Below, piece after piece: positions 8,725 to 17,897 of a stretch of 30,025 bases of DNA; within the stretch, counting starts at the first letter, position 1, and every line of letters begins with the position of its first letter. The translations under genes were made by a program, and so were the position numbers. Source of the stretch: Mesostigma viride (taxonomy: Eukaryota; Streptophyta; Mesostigmatophyceae; Mesostigmatales; Mesostigmataceae); NCBI GenBank assembly GCA_009746045.1, contig RPFO01001711.1:1-30025 (forward strand), in the 5' to 3' direction. A model generated the notes under the pieces. It made no database searches. It was not told where the DNA came from and was given only the letters and a program-made list of their open reading frames with translations.

Positions 8725-9147
8725 TGGGCGCGTCCGAATCGTAGGTGGCCTCCTCCCGCGCGCCGGCGATGGTGTTGTGATCGTCCTCGTCGTCACTGGG
8801 CTCGAAGGGTGATTCACCCGAGTCGTCCTCCTCCTCGGTGTCATCCAACTCCTCCTCCTCCTCCTCCTCCTCCTCCTCGTGTCATCCAACTCCTCCTCGT
8901 CCGTGGCCTCCTCCTCATCCTCCTCCTCCTCACACATGGGGGCGTCCGTGTCCTCCTCCTCGTCGTCTATGAAACTGCTTTCGTACGAGCCGTCCTCCTC
9001 TGTCTCCTCCTGTTCGCTGTCCATGGCGTCCTCCCCCCCCTCCTCCTCTGAGTAATCGTCCTCGGGCATCTCACACGGGGCGTACTTCTCTGGGCGTTTG
9101 ACTGCGCGTCCCGACCGGGTTGTGGTGGCTGACCTGGTTGCAGGCAT
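8705..9147 (-). CDS. Highly acidic protein with RSGRxxKxPxxY motif, frameshifted
   Basis: Starting at ATG 9147 (MPATRSATTTRSGRAVKRPE), the protein soon becomes extremely acidic (EEEGGED, EEEDTDAP, EEEEDEEEATDEEELDD). A 41-bp duplication (starts 8840 and 8881 on the plus strand) in the Glu-coding CTC/GAG tract puts the downstream part out of frame near 8880. The matching frame continues acidic (DDTEEEDDSGESPFEPSDDEDD) to a TGA at 8705-8707. A Thr/Arg-rich start followed by RSGR-KRPEKY and an acidic tail is a pattern I associate with uncharacterised giant-virus proteins, possibly histone- or DNA-mimic-like, but that is speculation. It overlaps the convergent gene end by 20 bases. The frame is open to 9225 upstream. 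Confidence 0.5.
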
Positions 9148-9230
9148 GTATACCAAGCGGTAAGATTTTGTGCGGCGGTCAAACGCCTCGAAACAAAAAA
9201 TATTATCTTCTTCAGAAGTATACATCCGGC
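9148..9230. promoter_or_regulatory. Divergent AT-rich promoter
   Basis: Between the acidic protein (minus, start 9147) and the plus-strand gene at 9231 lies caaaaaatattatcttcttcag, an A/T-rich block starting about 40 bases before the plus-strand ATG. It is far more AT-rich than its surroundings and resembles the patches at other viral starts. Composition-based inference. Confidence 0.4.
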
Positions 9231-10768
9231 ATGTCTTTGGAGAATCTGTACCCGCTCCCCACTTCGGTCAACTCGCCCACCAGCAGGTCTCCCGAGTACC
9301 AACGGCGAATCAACGACCTCGCGGAAATGTACTTCACCGGCCACGAGATACAGGAGCTGCGCACGCGCGTTCCCAACATCCGGTTCGCGGTCGAAGAGGC
9401 AGACCTTTACAAGCGTTACATCGTCCACGACAACAGGAAGCTTCTGTCCAAGTTGCAGCTTTTCGTCGCCTCCGTGTACATATACGACCTCCTCACCGCC
9501 AACTTGCGCGAGTTGTCAGACCGCGTTGGCAACGCCACCCAGGCATCCATGATCACGACTAGCCGCGACGAGATGGCTAAGCTCGCAAACTCTCTTCGTG
9601 GATATGTCGCCGTCGAGTGCGACCGGCTGGGATCCACGGGTTGTACCAATGTCAGCCAAGCTAACGGTAAAGTTTATCTGGGGCGCGTACCCCATAACGT
9701 CATCGCGAGGATCACATCACTGGAAGAACCTGCTGATGTCAATACTCCTAATGCTACCGACGCTCAACTTCACAAAATTCAAACCGCGGGGCCCGTGGGC
9801 AGTGGAGCATACGCCATCCGCGCGTTCAAGATCGCACCCGGTAACGTGCCATCTCCTACCTACCTTTTGGCCAAGGACCCGGCTGATGACTGCATGCCCG
9901 CCCGACTCATTTATCAGCTCGCGAGCAAAAAAATCGACTGCACGTATCTCTCACTGGACCACCGCAGGAGGCTCGCCAAGTTAGAAGTGGATTTCCCGCC
10001 ATTGTATTCCAATGTTGAATCGTCCATTCTTGCCTCATCAAAGAGGTACGGTTATGATCTCACTGAAGATGAGACATTTGCTGACTATGTTGTTACTGCC
10101 AGTGATGCCGCCATCAACGTCGGGGAGCAGTCGAAAGTGGCGGTCACATTAACAAGACGCGTACGGACAGCACGTTAGAATCTCCTATGCGTTTAGGCTC
10201 TCAATTTAAATTGGTTGGAGCGACTGACAAGGGCCTTGGACTGGTAATGTTCGAGAACGTCATCAGGGACTTTATCAAGCGCGACATCGTCGCCTTCAAC
10301 GCTCTCCGCGGCCAGATTCTTGACAAGATAGACGTCTGGTGGAAGCGCAACGGAGCGATGTCGGCCCTTAACACGCACCCAGAGGCTCCTGACGGCCAGG
10401 ATTCCATAGAGTTCATTAAGAACATCCAGAAGGCGACCTACGCCCTCACCGGCACCATCCCCAAGTGTCCCAACGGCTCCTCTACCGTTTGGTACGACCG
10501 GGACCCCACCGACCCCAAGGCCCGCATCGTGGACGAGACGATCACCGCCGCTGACGGTACGCGTGTCAGGAACCCGTTCGCCAGGTTCGGTATGTGCGCC
10601 GACGAGCCCTTCGGGGCCGACGTGATGGCGGGGTACCCGAACCAGGGGTACGCCATCGAACCCTCTGGCGGAGGGCACTACCTCGTCAACGGTGCGCGCA
10701 GGTATAAGCGCCACACCACCGCTGCCAGGCGCACTCGCACTCGCCGACCGACGCGTAAGTATTACTGA
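9231..10768 (+). CDS. ~510-aa structural-like protein with Arg-rich tail, frameshifted
   Basis: ATG 9231 (MSLENLYPLPTSVNSPTS) begins a mostly helical protein (RRINDLAEMYFTGHEIQELR; KLLSKLQLFVASVYIYDLL). Near 10135-10145 the coherent reading moves from frame 3 to frame 2: upstream of ATG 10187 that frame already reads HINKTRTDSTLESPMRLGSQ, so the two parts are one gene. The second half continues FENVIRDFIKRDIVAFNALRG and ends in a basic tail (RRYKRHTTAARRTRTRRPTR), typical of DNA- or core-binding virion proteins. Codon use between about 9700 and 10100 is more AT-ending than in the flanking gene halves. I do not recognise the family. A virion or core role is inferred only from the tail and context. 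Confidence 0.6.
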
Positions 10769-10785
10769 GTCCACAGAAGGACGAC

Positions 10786-11340
10786 ATGGACGACACGGAC
10801 TCGCGTGCCCACAGGTTCAATGTGGACTATGATGACCGCAGACGTAAAGCCGACGCGTGGTGGAATGCCATGACGGCACGTCGCGCGGCCCGCAACAACG
10901 TGTACGCATCCGAGGTTTCATTTAACCGCGGGTACATGGAGGCGTTTGGCAATTTGTATCGTGGTAAGCAGCAGTTGACCGAGGACGAGAAGGAGGTCGT
11001 GGACGCGTACAGGGCCGAAGGAGAGCCCGCGTTGAAAGGCGACACGCTGACGGAGTGGACCGCTTCGTCCGTGCCGTCCACGGGGTGGGTGTCCTGCATA
11101 GTGTGCAGCGGCATAATGCCCGCCCACAAGGTGGAGTTCACAAGGCCCGCGCCCTCTCGCGACTGTTTCGTGTTTTACCATTCCACGTGCTTTGACAGCC
11201 TCACCGCGAGCGATTCGTTGCGCGTTCAGGAGCGCGTGCCACCGGCGCCGCCTGTTACCGATATCATCGAAACACAGCCAGTTATCATCGGCGCGGTGGA
11301 TTGGGACCTTGACAAACCCACCGGCGGGTACGACTGTTGA
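10786..11340 (+). CDS. Hypothetical protein with CxxC...HxxC zinc-binding site
   Basis: An intact 184-aa frame starting 18 bases after the previous stop. The N-terminal half is helical and charged (DDRRRKADAWWNAMTARRAAR). Residues 104-107 are Cys-x2-Cys (SCIVCSG) and residues 132-135 are His-x2-Cys (YHSTC), which together could bind one zinc as in a treble-clef or PHD/RING half-site. The tail is Pro-rich and ends in GGYDC. The close spacing suggests co-expression with the gene upstream. Family and function not recognised. Confidence 0.6.
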   Translation: MDDTDSRAHRFNVDYDDRRRKADAWWNAMTARRAARNNVYASEVSFNRGYMEAFGNLYRGKQQLTEDEKEVVDAYRAEGEPALKGDTLTEWTASSVPSTGWVSCIVCSGIMPAHKVEFTRPAPSRDCFVFYHSTCFDSLTASDSLRVQERVPPAPPVTDIIETQPVIIGAVDWDLDKPTGGYDC

Positions 11341-11399
11341 TCTCTCTCGTCTAAAAGCGCGGATACATTTTCGCGGCTTGTATCAAGGCACTAACGGCG

Positions 11400-12421
11400 A
11401 TGGCGACGGTCTGCATTGGGAGGCCGGTGTCAACCGGTGCTGTGCCGAACGATTACCCCGACAAGTGGGTGTGCGTAGGTCCCAAACCGCGCGTTGGGCC
11501 GAAGGTGACAAAAATTTACAACGAGGAGGTGCTGCTGTACAGTAGCAAGCACAGGGGCGAGACGTTGGCGGTGAGAAACGTGTGTCCTCATCGGGGCGCG
11601 CGCCTTTCTCACAACTGCAAAGTGGACGCGGACGATTGCGTCCGTTGCGCGTACCACGGCATGCATTGGGGGGTGCAGAACAATGCGGATAATTACCTCC
11701 TGGCGAAGGATGATGGGGACCTGGTATGGGTTAACGCGGGCATCGGCGACGGCGAATCCCAGCCCCCCACGATGCCCGAGTTCACCGACGCTGGGTACAG
11801 GACGTTTTCATACTCCGTGTCCATCGGGGCCCACCCCATGATAGTCATGGAGAACCTGTTGGACCACGCGCACCTGGAGCACGTGCACAAGGTCAAGATA
11901 GTGGACGCCAAGTGCACGGACGTCGCCGTGGACCCGGGCTCCCCCGAGAGTGTCCTCACTGGGAAAAGCGTGTACGGCTACCCCGTCACGAACGACAGGG
12001 TGGCTCGCGTGCTGTTGGACTTCATGCCGGCAGAGGGGAAGCGGGAGGGGGGGCGCCCGAGGATATGAAAATCTGGGTCGAGAACGAGTTTGCGTTGCCG
12101 TACACGTCCAGCCTGCGCTTCATGATTTCCGGACACGACAAGCCCTTCTTCGTGTTATGGTTCAGCGTGCTCCCCTTCGAGAGCGACAACTCCCTGGTCA
12201 CTTGTCGCGTGTCTCGCAACATCTTGACGAGCCCGCTGTGGGACGGGCTGTTTTGGATGCTCAACTATCTCCCGCTGAAGGAGGACGACGATATCGTCCG
12301 TAACGTGATCGCCGACGACTGGTGGCGCAATCGCCTGAGGAGGAGCGACGCCTTCGTCAAAATGTACAGAGACAAGATGAAGATCGTATACGGCATCATG
12401 TTTTTGGAGCCGTTTGCGTAG
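11400..12421 (+). CDS. Rieske [2Fe-2S] non-haem iron oxygenase, frameshifted at a G7 run
   Basis: The N-terminal Rieske domain has CPHRG (Cys62, His64) and CAYHGMHWG (Cys83, His86), the four ligands of a [2Fe-2S] cluster. The catalytic domain has NLLDHAHLEHVHK with Asp155, His158 and His163 in the D-x2-H-x4-H iron site. This combination defines Rieske-type oxygenases such as the pheophorbide a oxygenase/TIC55-like and VanA-like groups, which hydroxylate or demethylate aromatic and tetrapyrrole substrates using electrons from a reductase. The actual substrate is unknown. At G7 12047-12053 the frame shifts, and the matching C-terminal part (MKIWVENEFALPYTSSLRFM...GIMFLEPFA) follows, giving about 340 aa in total. 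No transmembrane tail is evident. Flanked by viral structural-type genes, it is a candidate auxiliary metabolic gene. Confidence 0.85.
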
Positions 12422-12476
12422 TGTCACACACATGCGTTTAAGTAGGACCAATTTTATCAACGTATTATATCGTACC

Positions 12477-12944
12477 ATGGAGGATCTCACGGGTCTGGCT
12501 CGTCGCCTTCGGTCCGGCGCCATGCACCATACAAGGGCCGCCGGGGGCGCCCCGATGGTGCCTCAAATGCAGGCAGCGCCACCAAACATTGCGGGGGGCA
12601 TGCCCCCCACCCCACCGAGGCTCCCGTCTGTTCCCTCCCAAGACGGGTCGGATCTATCTGCGATGACCCCTCCCGGGCCTATCGCCATCAAGACCAGCCC
12701 TGTCGCAAAGGCCGGCAAGCATGCCACCGGGCAGGCTTCTGTCGGCGGCGGGGGGTCTGGCGGTGTGCTGCCCGCCATCTTGGGGGTCGGCGCGGCTATT
12801 GGCACCATCCACTTTGGCGCGGGCATGTTCCCTGAAGCGTTCAAGGGCGCCGACGGCAAGATCGATCGCACCCGGTTGAACGTGGGGGGGGTGTTGGCCG
12901 GTTTTATTGTTTTCTTGGTAGCCAGGTACCTATATTCTCAATAA
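12477..12944 (+). CDS. Gly/Pro-rich protein with two C-terminal membrane helices
   Basis: ATG 12477 (MEDLTGLARRLRSGAMHH) follows an AT-rich box (cgtattatatcg). The frame is open upstream to 12414, but that would overlap the oxygenase end. The first ~95 residues are Pro/Gly/Ala-rich and disordered. Two hydrophobic helices follow (VLPAILGVGAAIGTIHFG and VGGVLAGFIVFLVARYL), ending in YSQ. The gene is intact, unlike several neighbours. A disordered N-terminus and C-terminal TM hairpin fit an inner-membrane virion protein. An AATAAA overlaps the stop codon (caataaacg), a compact polyadenylation signal. Confidence 0.6.
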   Translation: MEDLTGLARRLRSGAMHHTRAAGGAPMVPQMQAAPPNIAGGMPPTPPRLPSVPSQDGSDLSAMTPPGPIAIKTSPVAKAGKHATGQASVGGGGSGGVLPAILGVGAAIGTIHFGAGMFPEAFKGADGKIDRTRLNVGGVLAGFIVFLVARYLYSQ

Positions 12945-13030
12945 ACGTTCGCTTAACATGTGCAATATTATTTCAATGCCAACGTTGTAAAGGGACGCTG
13001 CAATGGTGGTAGAGAGGGACGACGACCCGC

Positions 13031-13035
13031 GCGTG
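13031..13035. repeat. Target-site duplication, left copy
   Basis: GCGTG immediately precedes the left LTR. The identical GCGTG follows the right LTR at 15642-15646. Five bases is the usual duplication for LTR-retrotransposon integrases. Confidence 0.85.
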
Positions 13036-13630
13036 TGTCAGGGTTTTAGTATAAACCCTGGATGTGCCCGTTTGCCAGCCTATGTTATGTTGTGGCCAAT
13101 CTTCTGTATTTTCTGGCCAAGGATATTATTAGGGCTGAGTAGGGCTTGCCGTGTTCTTTCCGGCGGTACTTTTCTTATGACGGACAGTTGAGTATGCACA
13201 AAGATATTAGGTGCCGAAGTTAGGATTAATTCGGCTCTACCTTGTGGTTGCATGGTACGGCTTGTAGTAGGGCGTGAGTATCTCGTACCATTTGGCGGTG
13301 GCTAACTCCTAGCGCCGCGCAATAGTGGGGTCGAATATTGGTGCCGAATATTCGCATCATTGCCTAGTGGATTTTGTGTGCCAGTTGTGCAAGTGGAGAC
13401 ACTTTATGTTAACGTAGGGATAATGTGTGCAGCCGACATTGGACATTGTTTAAGAGGTCGGCGTGCACCTTTTCACGTTACCTGATGGTGGGCCAGTTGC
13501 CTTGTGGCTTGGCAATGGACACCGGTCACGGTCCTTAAATTCTATATATGCGTCTTTTATTGTATTAATGAAATGAGTTGTGCCGCAACATTTGAGCTCA
13601 TTCATTGACGCATTATTAGGATTTTTGACA
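13036..13630 (+). repeat. Left LTR (595 bp)
   Basis: By base-by-base reading it is identical to the right LTR except for two indels: three extra bases (TAG) in ggcttgtagtagggcg, and lack of seven bases that the right copy has after cactttatg. No substitutions were seen. Near its 5' end cagggttt and aaacccctg-like arms (CAGGGTTT...AAACCCTG, 13039-13060) form a short hairpin. A TATA-like ctatatatgcg near 13542-13552 may be the promoter. LTRs are identical when inserted, so this copy is young. Confidence 0.92.
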
Positions 13631-13642
13631 TGGTATCGGAGG
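13631..13642 (+). other. Primer-binding site
   Basis: TGGTATCGGAGG directly abuts the left LTR. It differs at two positions from TGGTATCAGAGC, the usual complement of the initiator Met-tRNA 3' end in plant copia elements. Position and sequence fit a minus-strand priming site. Confidence 0.75.
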
Positions 13643-15034
13643 GAAAGTTCCCCACCTTTGAGACGACTTTGAACGACATTCTTGTGACCATGATGAAGCC
13701 ATTTTACCCTGCCGGCGCATATAATTGATGGCGGCAGCGTTGTTACGTAATTTCGTGAGCAATGTCGTGAGGATTCATACGTCGCAGCATTTTGAATTTG
13801 AAGTTCGGCGGAACGGGCAGAAATTTCATGGGTCGACAGGCCTGGGCCAGCGCAGCCACGCAGGCGAGTTGTTATATGTGTCAAAGCCAGCGGAACTTTC
13901 ATGTTTCGGGTTTGCTGTGGGCTGGCGCCGCCTGGCGTTGAGCCCCGCATGGCGAGGTCAAGGCTCTGGTTCCAGCTGGGTGCAGACTTTTTTCTCTTTT
14001 TCTGTACCAGTGACCTGCGCATCAACATGTGGCTCGGAGCGGACGTCGGCTGGAATTTTGCGAGCAACCAGCGCAACGGATTATCGCCATTTTTGGTGGC
14101 GCAGCCTGCGGAATTTCCAGCATTTTTTGTCGACGAGGACTGCCTGCCTACCGGCTTTTTGTTGGCGATGAAGATGTTGGCCAGGAGTGCCAGCATGGTC
14201 TCTCTTTTGAAGCTGGCTATGCCAGTGGGTTTTTGATTTTGAAGCTGGTCAGGAGTACCAGTGAGCTGCATGTTATTTTAGAAGCTCTAAGCCAAGGGAG
14301 CTTGTGACATTTTAAAGCTGACAAAAATATTTGCCCCCACTTATTTCTTGAGGGGGGGTGTGTTGACATGAGACTGGCTCGCGACGACATTTGTGGGGCC
14401 TAACGTGGCCTGTGGTCTGTATTGACCTACTTTGGGATGTACGCGCCTGCTTTGCATGCAAACTTGGTGGTCAGCTGTGTTTTTGAATGGACGAGGCAAA
14501 CTAGCATGTGCAGCCTAGTGTTTTGGCCAGTCTGGAGGTTGGGATCAGTCCAACCTGTTATGGGAGCGCTCTGGGGGAAGTTCTTGGTTGACTTTCCATG
14601 CTCGGGACCTGATCACTCCCGGGAGTTTGTTGGCACGACGGCGTGCCAGCGTGGGGCCGTGGAGGCCTTGGGACCGTGGTGGTCCATTTTAGGGCTATTG
14701 GTAGCCTGATGGGGCAGTGTTTGCCCATGTGTGCTATTCCTGGCAAGTGTAGTTGTTGTGACTTATTGCTGTGTTTCTGCATCAGACCTGGGACGCTGGG
14801 GCTGTCAGTTTATACCTCTAGGGACGCCTGGATGTATTTTGGAAGAGACGCAGGCATGTAGCACCTTTGTTGTTATGACCAGGATGGCATTTTTTCAGTG
14901 AATGTGTTGCTGGATGGTTCCTTGGGAGGGGCTTCCCGGGTAAGGGGGGGTTGCTGGGGTATGTTGTACCCGGCAAGCCCTACCCTAGTTGAGGGGGGAC
15001 TTGACGTTCATTGGACCCTGCACTGGCAACGTGC
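13643..15034 (+). other. Internal region of the LTR element, apparently non-coding
   Basis: About 1.4 kb is T- and G-rich with short overlapping frames on both strands. The longest (minus strand, extending into the LTR) lacks any retroviral motif. Some short segments are repeated with variations (gaagctggctatgccagtggg and gaagctggtcaggagtaccagtg, around 14210-14262). A second polypurine-like tract with seven G lies at 14350-14358. I see no gene here. Confidence 0.6.
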
Positions 15035-15042
15035 AAGGGGGG
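15035..15042 (+). other. Polypurine tract
   Basis: AAGGGGGG directly abuts the TG of the right LTR, where plus-strand DNA synthesis of an LTR retrotransposon is primed. Confidence 0.75.
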
Positions 15043-15641
15043 TGTCAGGGTTTTAGTATAAACCCTGGATGTGCCCGTTTGCCAGCCTATGTTATGTTGT
15101 GGCCAATCTTCTGTATTTTCTGGCCAAGGATATTATTAGGGCTGAGTAGGGCTTGCCGTGTTCTTTCCGGCGGTACTTTTCTTATGACGGACAGTTGAGT
15201 ATGCACAAAGATATTAGGTGCCGAAGTTAGGATTAATTCGGCTCTACCTTGTGGTTGCATGGTACGGCTTGTAGGGCGTGAGTATCTCGTACCATTTGGC
15301 GGTGGCTAACTCCTAGCGCCGCGCAATAGTGGGGTCGAATATTGGTGCCGAATATTCGCATCATTGCCTAGTGGATTTTGTGTGCCAGTTGTGCAAGTGG
15401 AGACACTTTATGTGTTAAGTTAACGTAGGGATAATGTGTGCAGCCGACATTGGACATTGTTTAAGAGGTCGGCGTGCACCTTTTCACGTTACCTGATGGT
15501 GGGCCAGTTGCCTTGTGGCTTGGCAATGGACACCGGTCACGGTCCTTAAATTCTATATATGCGTCTTTTATTGTATTAATGAAATGAGTTGTGCCGCAAC
15601 ATTTGAGCTCATTCATTGACGCATTATTAGGATTTTTGACA
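15043..15641 (+). repeat. Right LTR (599 bp)
   Basis: Same sequence as the left LTR apart from a 3-base deletion and a 7-base insertion (gtgttaagttaacg against gttaacg). It ends TTTTTGACA directly before the second GCGTG. Confidence 0.92.
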
Positions 15642-15646
15642 GCGTG
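15642..15646. repeat. Target-site duplication, right copy
   Basis: GCGTG matches 13031-13035. The viral gene resumes at 15647, with the reading frame kept if one copy is discounted. Confidence 0.85.
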
Positions 15647-16393
15647 GACACCAACGTGTTGGTTGACAGCAAGCGAGAGTACATCGAGAAGCTCGAGCGC
15701 TGTCTATCTCAACCTATCTACAACGCGCTCAAGAACATTCTGCAAGACGCCATGAACGTGTCGGAGGTGAAGGAGCTGGACGAGCTGGAGTGCTTTTCCC
15801 AGCTGTTGTCGGAGGTGCCGAGCTGGAACGCGGACATCGTGGACTCCGAGACGCGCGAGGTGATGCAAGCGGCTCCGTTCCTAAAGGAGCTTCTCAAGGC
15901 GTACTTCGTCTGTGCCAGCATGATCCTTGGCTCCATTCGCAGGTCCCATCACACCGAGCAGCAGAGGCTGAAGGTCAAGGTGCCGACCTGCAAGCGGTTC
16001 GTCCATTCCGTTCTCAAGATGATGGCCGCCGACATCGAGGACGACATCCCTCACTATCTCACCCAGACGGAGGACGGCGAGTTCAAGCTCAGCAAGCGGC
16101 ACATCATGAAGGGGGTGAGCGAGAGCATCAGGAACGCGCTGCACGGTTTTACAACCAGCGACGACATCCTAAAGGGGTACATGGACGACATCATGGGTGA
16201 CGAGCCGCCCCAACCCCCGCGCACCCGCCCCGTCGACGAAGAGCCCGCTGCCGAGAAGACCAAGTCTTTCAAGCTGGGCAGCAACATCCTTCGCACGAGC
16301 AAGCCGACGTTTGCGGACGAGGATGACGAGGATGACACGGGCGTCGTTGTGGAGGAGGACGAGGATTTTTAATCGGTTTATAAGCTTAATATA

Positions 16394-17061
16394 ATGCAAG
16401 TGACCATTTCCCCCAACGGGCAAAAAATACTCTCATCATCTGCCAATTGCAAACAGGGTAGCGTGCAAAACGTCAGGCTGCATTTGAAACAGTCCGCGTT
16501 TAAGGAAATCATAGATAGCATGCGTCTCGGCGTGGAAAGGGGGGGACATTTGACATCGATATGAGCACGCTGGTGCTGCAAAACAGCAAGGTGGTTAACG
16601 TGGGCGGCACCAACGACGTGGAGACGCCGCATGGCATCATAGAATGGCACACTCACCCTTCCAAATGCACGATGGGCGAGTGCTCGCTGGCGTGTCCGAG
16701 TGACATAGACATTCTTGTGTTTTTGGAGGATGCGTTGTCAGATAACGTGTCCCATTGGGTGTTCAGTTTGCTGGGCACGTTCGTGGTGTGCCTGTCCCCC
16801 GCACTTGTGGTGAGCATGCGGAAGGCGCAGGACAGTGGCGGCTTCAAACAGGAGTGTAAGAGGATCCAGGAATTGTTTAATAAGCTGCAGGAACAGTTTG
16901 CATCTCGGTACGTCACTTCACGGGACGAGGCCGAGAAACGGAAGCACGAGGAGTGGCACAAGGCACAATGGATTAAACTGGCGCGCGATACCGGTTTCGC
17001 CGTCACGGTATTCCCCTGGGGGGCGAAGCCCACTATCGAAGTGCTTGTTCAGTGCGGTTGA
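16394..17061 (+). CDS. JAMM/MPN-domain metalloprotease-like protein, frameshifted at a G7 run
   Basis: ATG 16394 (MQVTISPNGQKILSSSANCK) follows aagcttaatata. At G7 16539-16545 the frame shifts, after which TFDIDMSTLVLQNSKVVNVG continues to a TGA at 17059-17061, about 222 aa in total. The core IIEWHTHPSKC...CPSDIDILVFLED gives His (16648-16650), His (16654-16656) and Asp (16702-16704) in the HTHP...PSxxD arrangement of JAMM zinc metalloproteases (deubiquitinase or processing type). The upstream Glu of the motif cannot be placed with certainty. Similar MPN proteins occur in NCLDVs. The C-terminal part is a charged helix (RDEAEKRKHEEWHKAQW) and a final strand. It lies 47 bases before the packaging ATPase. 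Confidence 0.7.
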
Positions 17062-17108
17062 GCTCGTCACCGGCGCGATAATAGTTCTCTAGGCCTGTAC
17101 TTGAAGGC

Positions 17109-17897
17109 ATGGATGTCAACTTGAGGAAGTTCGACCCGTCGCGCATAAAAGATGACAGCGTGGTGTGCATCGTATCCAAACGCGGTTCTGGCAAGACCAC
17201 GCTGGCAACGGATCTCATGTACCACAAGCGCCACATCCCTTCCGGTATCGTGTTGTCTGGCACGGAGGGGTCTAACAAGCATTGGGGTAAGTATATACCG
17301 TCGCTGTTTATCTACAACCAGTTCAATCGCGGGGCTCTCAAGGCGCTCATCAAGAACCAAAAGGCTAAGGCTAAGAGAGGCGACGTGTCTCATGCGTTCG
17401 TCGTGATGGACGATTGCGTGTACGATGCCACCGTGATGCGCGACCCGTGCATCCAGGAAATAGCTCTCAACGGGCGGCACATGCACATCTTCTTTTTGTT
17501 CATCACGCAGTACACTATGAACGTGTGGCCTGTCATCCGCAGCAACATCGATTACGTGTTCGCGCTGAAGGAGAACATCATCATGAACAGGGAGAAGCTG
17601 TACAAGAACTTCTTCGGCATCGTGCCGACCTTCGAGGCGTTCTGCCACATATTAAACGAGTGCACGCAGAACTACGAATGCCTGGTGATCGACCACACCA
17701 GCGGGTCTAATAAGCTAGAAGACGTCATCTTTTGGTACAAGGCGGAGACGAGGCCGCCGTTCAGGGTCGGCTCTTCTAATTACTGGAGATATGCCAGCCT
17801 CCATCACGACCCTAAGAAAGACGAGTCGGACAGCGACACGGAGACAGACAACAGGCGCATATCAACGCGCGTGGTCAAACACCAGGCGTGCGATTAA
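17109..17897 (+). CDS. A32-type genome-packaging ATPase
   Basis: An intact 262-aa protein. Walker A is SKRGSGKTTL (residues 23-32), Walker B is AFVVMDDC (about 96-103), and NGRHMHIFFLFITQY (121-135) carries the conserved Arg and the TQ motif of the FtsK/HerA-related A32 family. This ATPase drives genome packaging into capsids in all NCLDVs, and its length matches the family (about 250-270 aa). The tail is acidic then basic (DESDSDTETDNRR). The start at 17109 leaves the usual short N-terminal strand before Walker A. No frameshift or missing residue is seen, so the gene could still be functional. It is a core NCLDV hallmark of this window. Confidence 0.94.
   Translation: MDVNLRKFDPSRIKDDSVVCIVSKRGSGKTTLATDLMYHKRHIPSGIVLSGTEGSNKHWGKYIPSLFIYNQFNRGALKALIKNQKAKAKRGDVSHAFVVMDDCVYDATVMRDPCIQEIALNGRHMHIFFLFITQYTMNVWPVIRSNIDYVFALKENIIMNREKLYKNFFGIVPTFEAFCHILNECTQNYECLVIDHTSGSNKLEDVIFWYKAETRPPFRVGSSNYWRYASLHHDPKKDESDSDTETDNRRISTRVVKHQACD

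Larger units (their letters stand above)
13036..15641 (+). mobile_element. Non-autonomous LTR retrotransposon
   Basis: Two long direct repeats (13036-13630 and 15043-15641) both start TGTCAGGG and end TTTTTGACA, with canonical TG...CA ends inside a TGTCA/TGACA inverted pair. A primer-binding site follows the left LTR directly, and a polypurine tract abuts the right LTR. Five-base duplications flank the whole. The 1412-bp internal part has no credible gag or pol: no reverse transcriptase, integrase or protease motif is visible in any frame, and its open frames are short. It is therefore a TRIM/LARD-like element mobilised by another element's proteins. The primer site resembles that of Ty1/copia elements of plants, so a copia-type partner is likely but unproven. 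It disrupts the viral gene at 13003. Confidence 0.92.
13003..16372 (+). pseudogene. Conserved NCLDV acidic-tail protein split by an LTR retrotransposon
   Basis: The gene starts at ATG 13003 (11 codons, MVVERDDDPRV) after an AT-rich patch, is interrupted at 13036-15641, and resumes after the duplicated GCGTG at codon 15647 in exactly the same frame, running to a TAA at 16370-16372. Ignoring the element and one duplicate, the product would be 252 aa, so no other damage is visible. The body is helical (ELDELECFSQLLSEV), with VPTCKRFVHSVLKMMAADIEDD and LGSNILRTSKP, and a very acidic tail (DEDDEDDTGVVVEEDEDF). The VP--KRFVH block recalls the VP/IP--FIHK block of an uncharacterised NCLDV family (possibly DUF5764), a tentative match. 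As it stands, translation would enter the LTR and stop at 13189-13191. Confidence 0.75.

Noticed and set aside
12047-12053. Introns rather than frameshifts to explain split genes
   Set aside because: Frames rejoin within a few bases at homopolymer runs, with no room for introns and no splice-site pairs.
13450-14271. Minus-strand 273-codon frame across the left LTR and internal region
   Set aside because: It lies half in the LTR, has no retroviral or other motif, and its composition looks like non-coding sequence.
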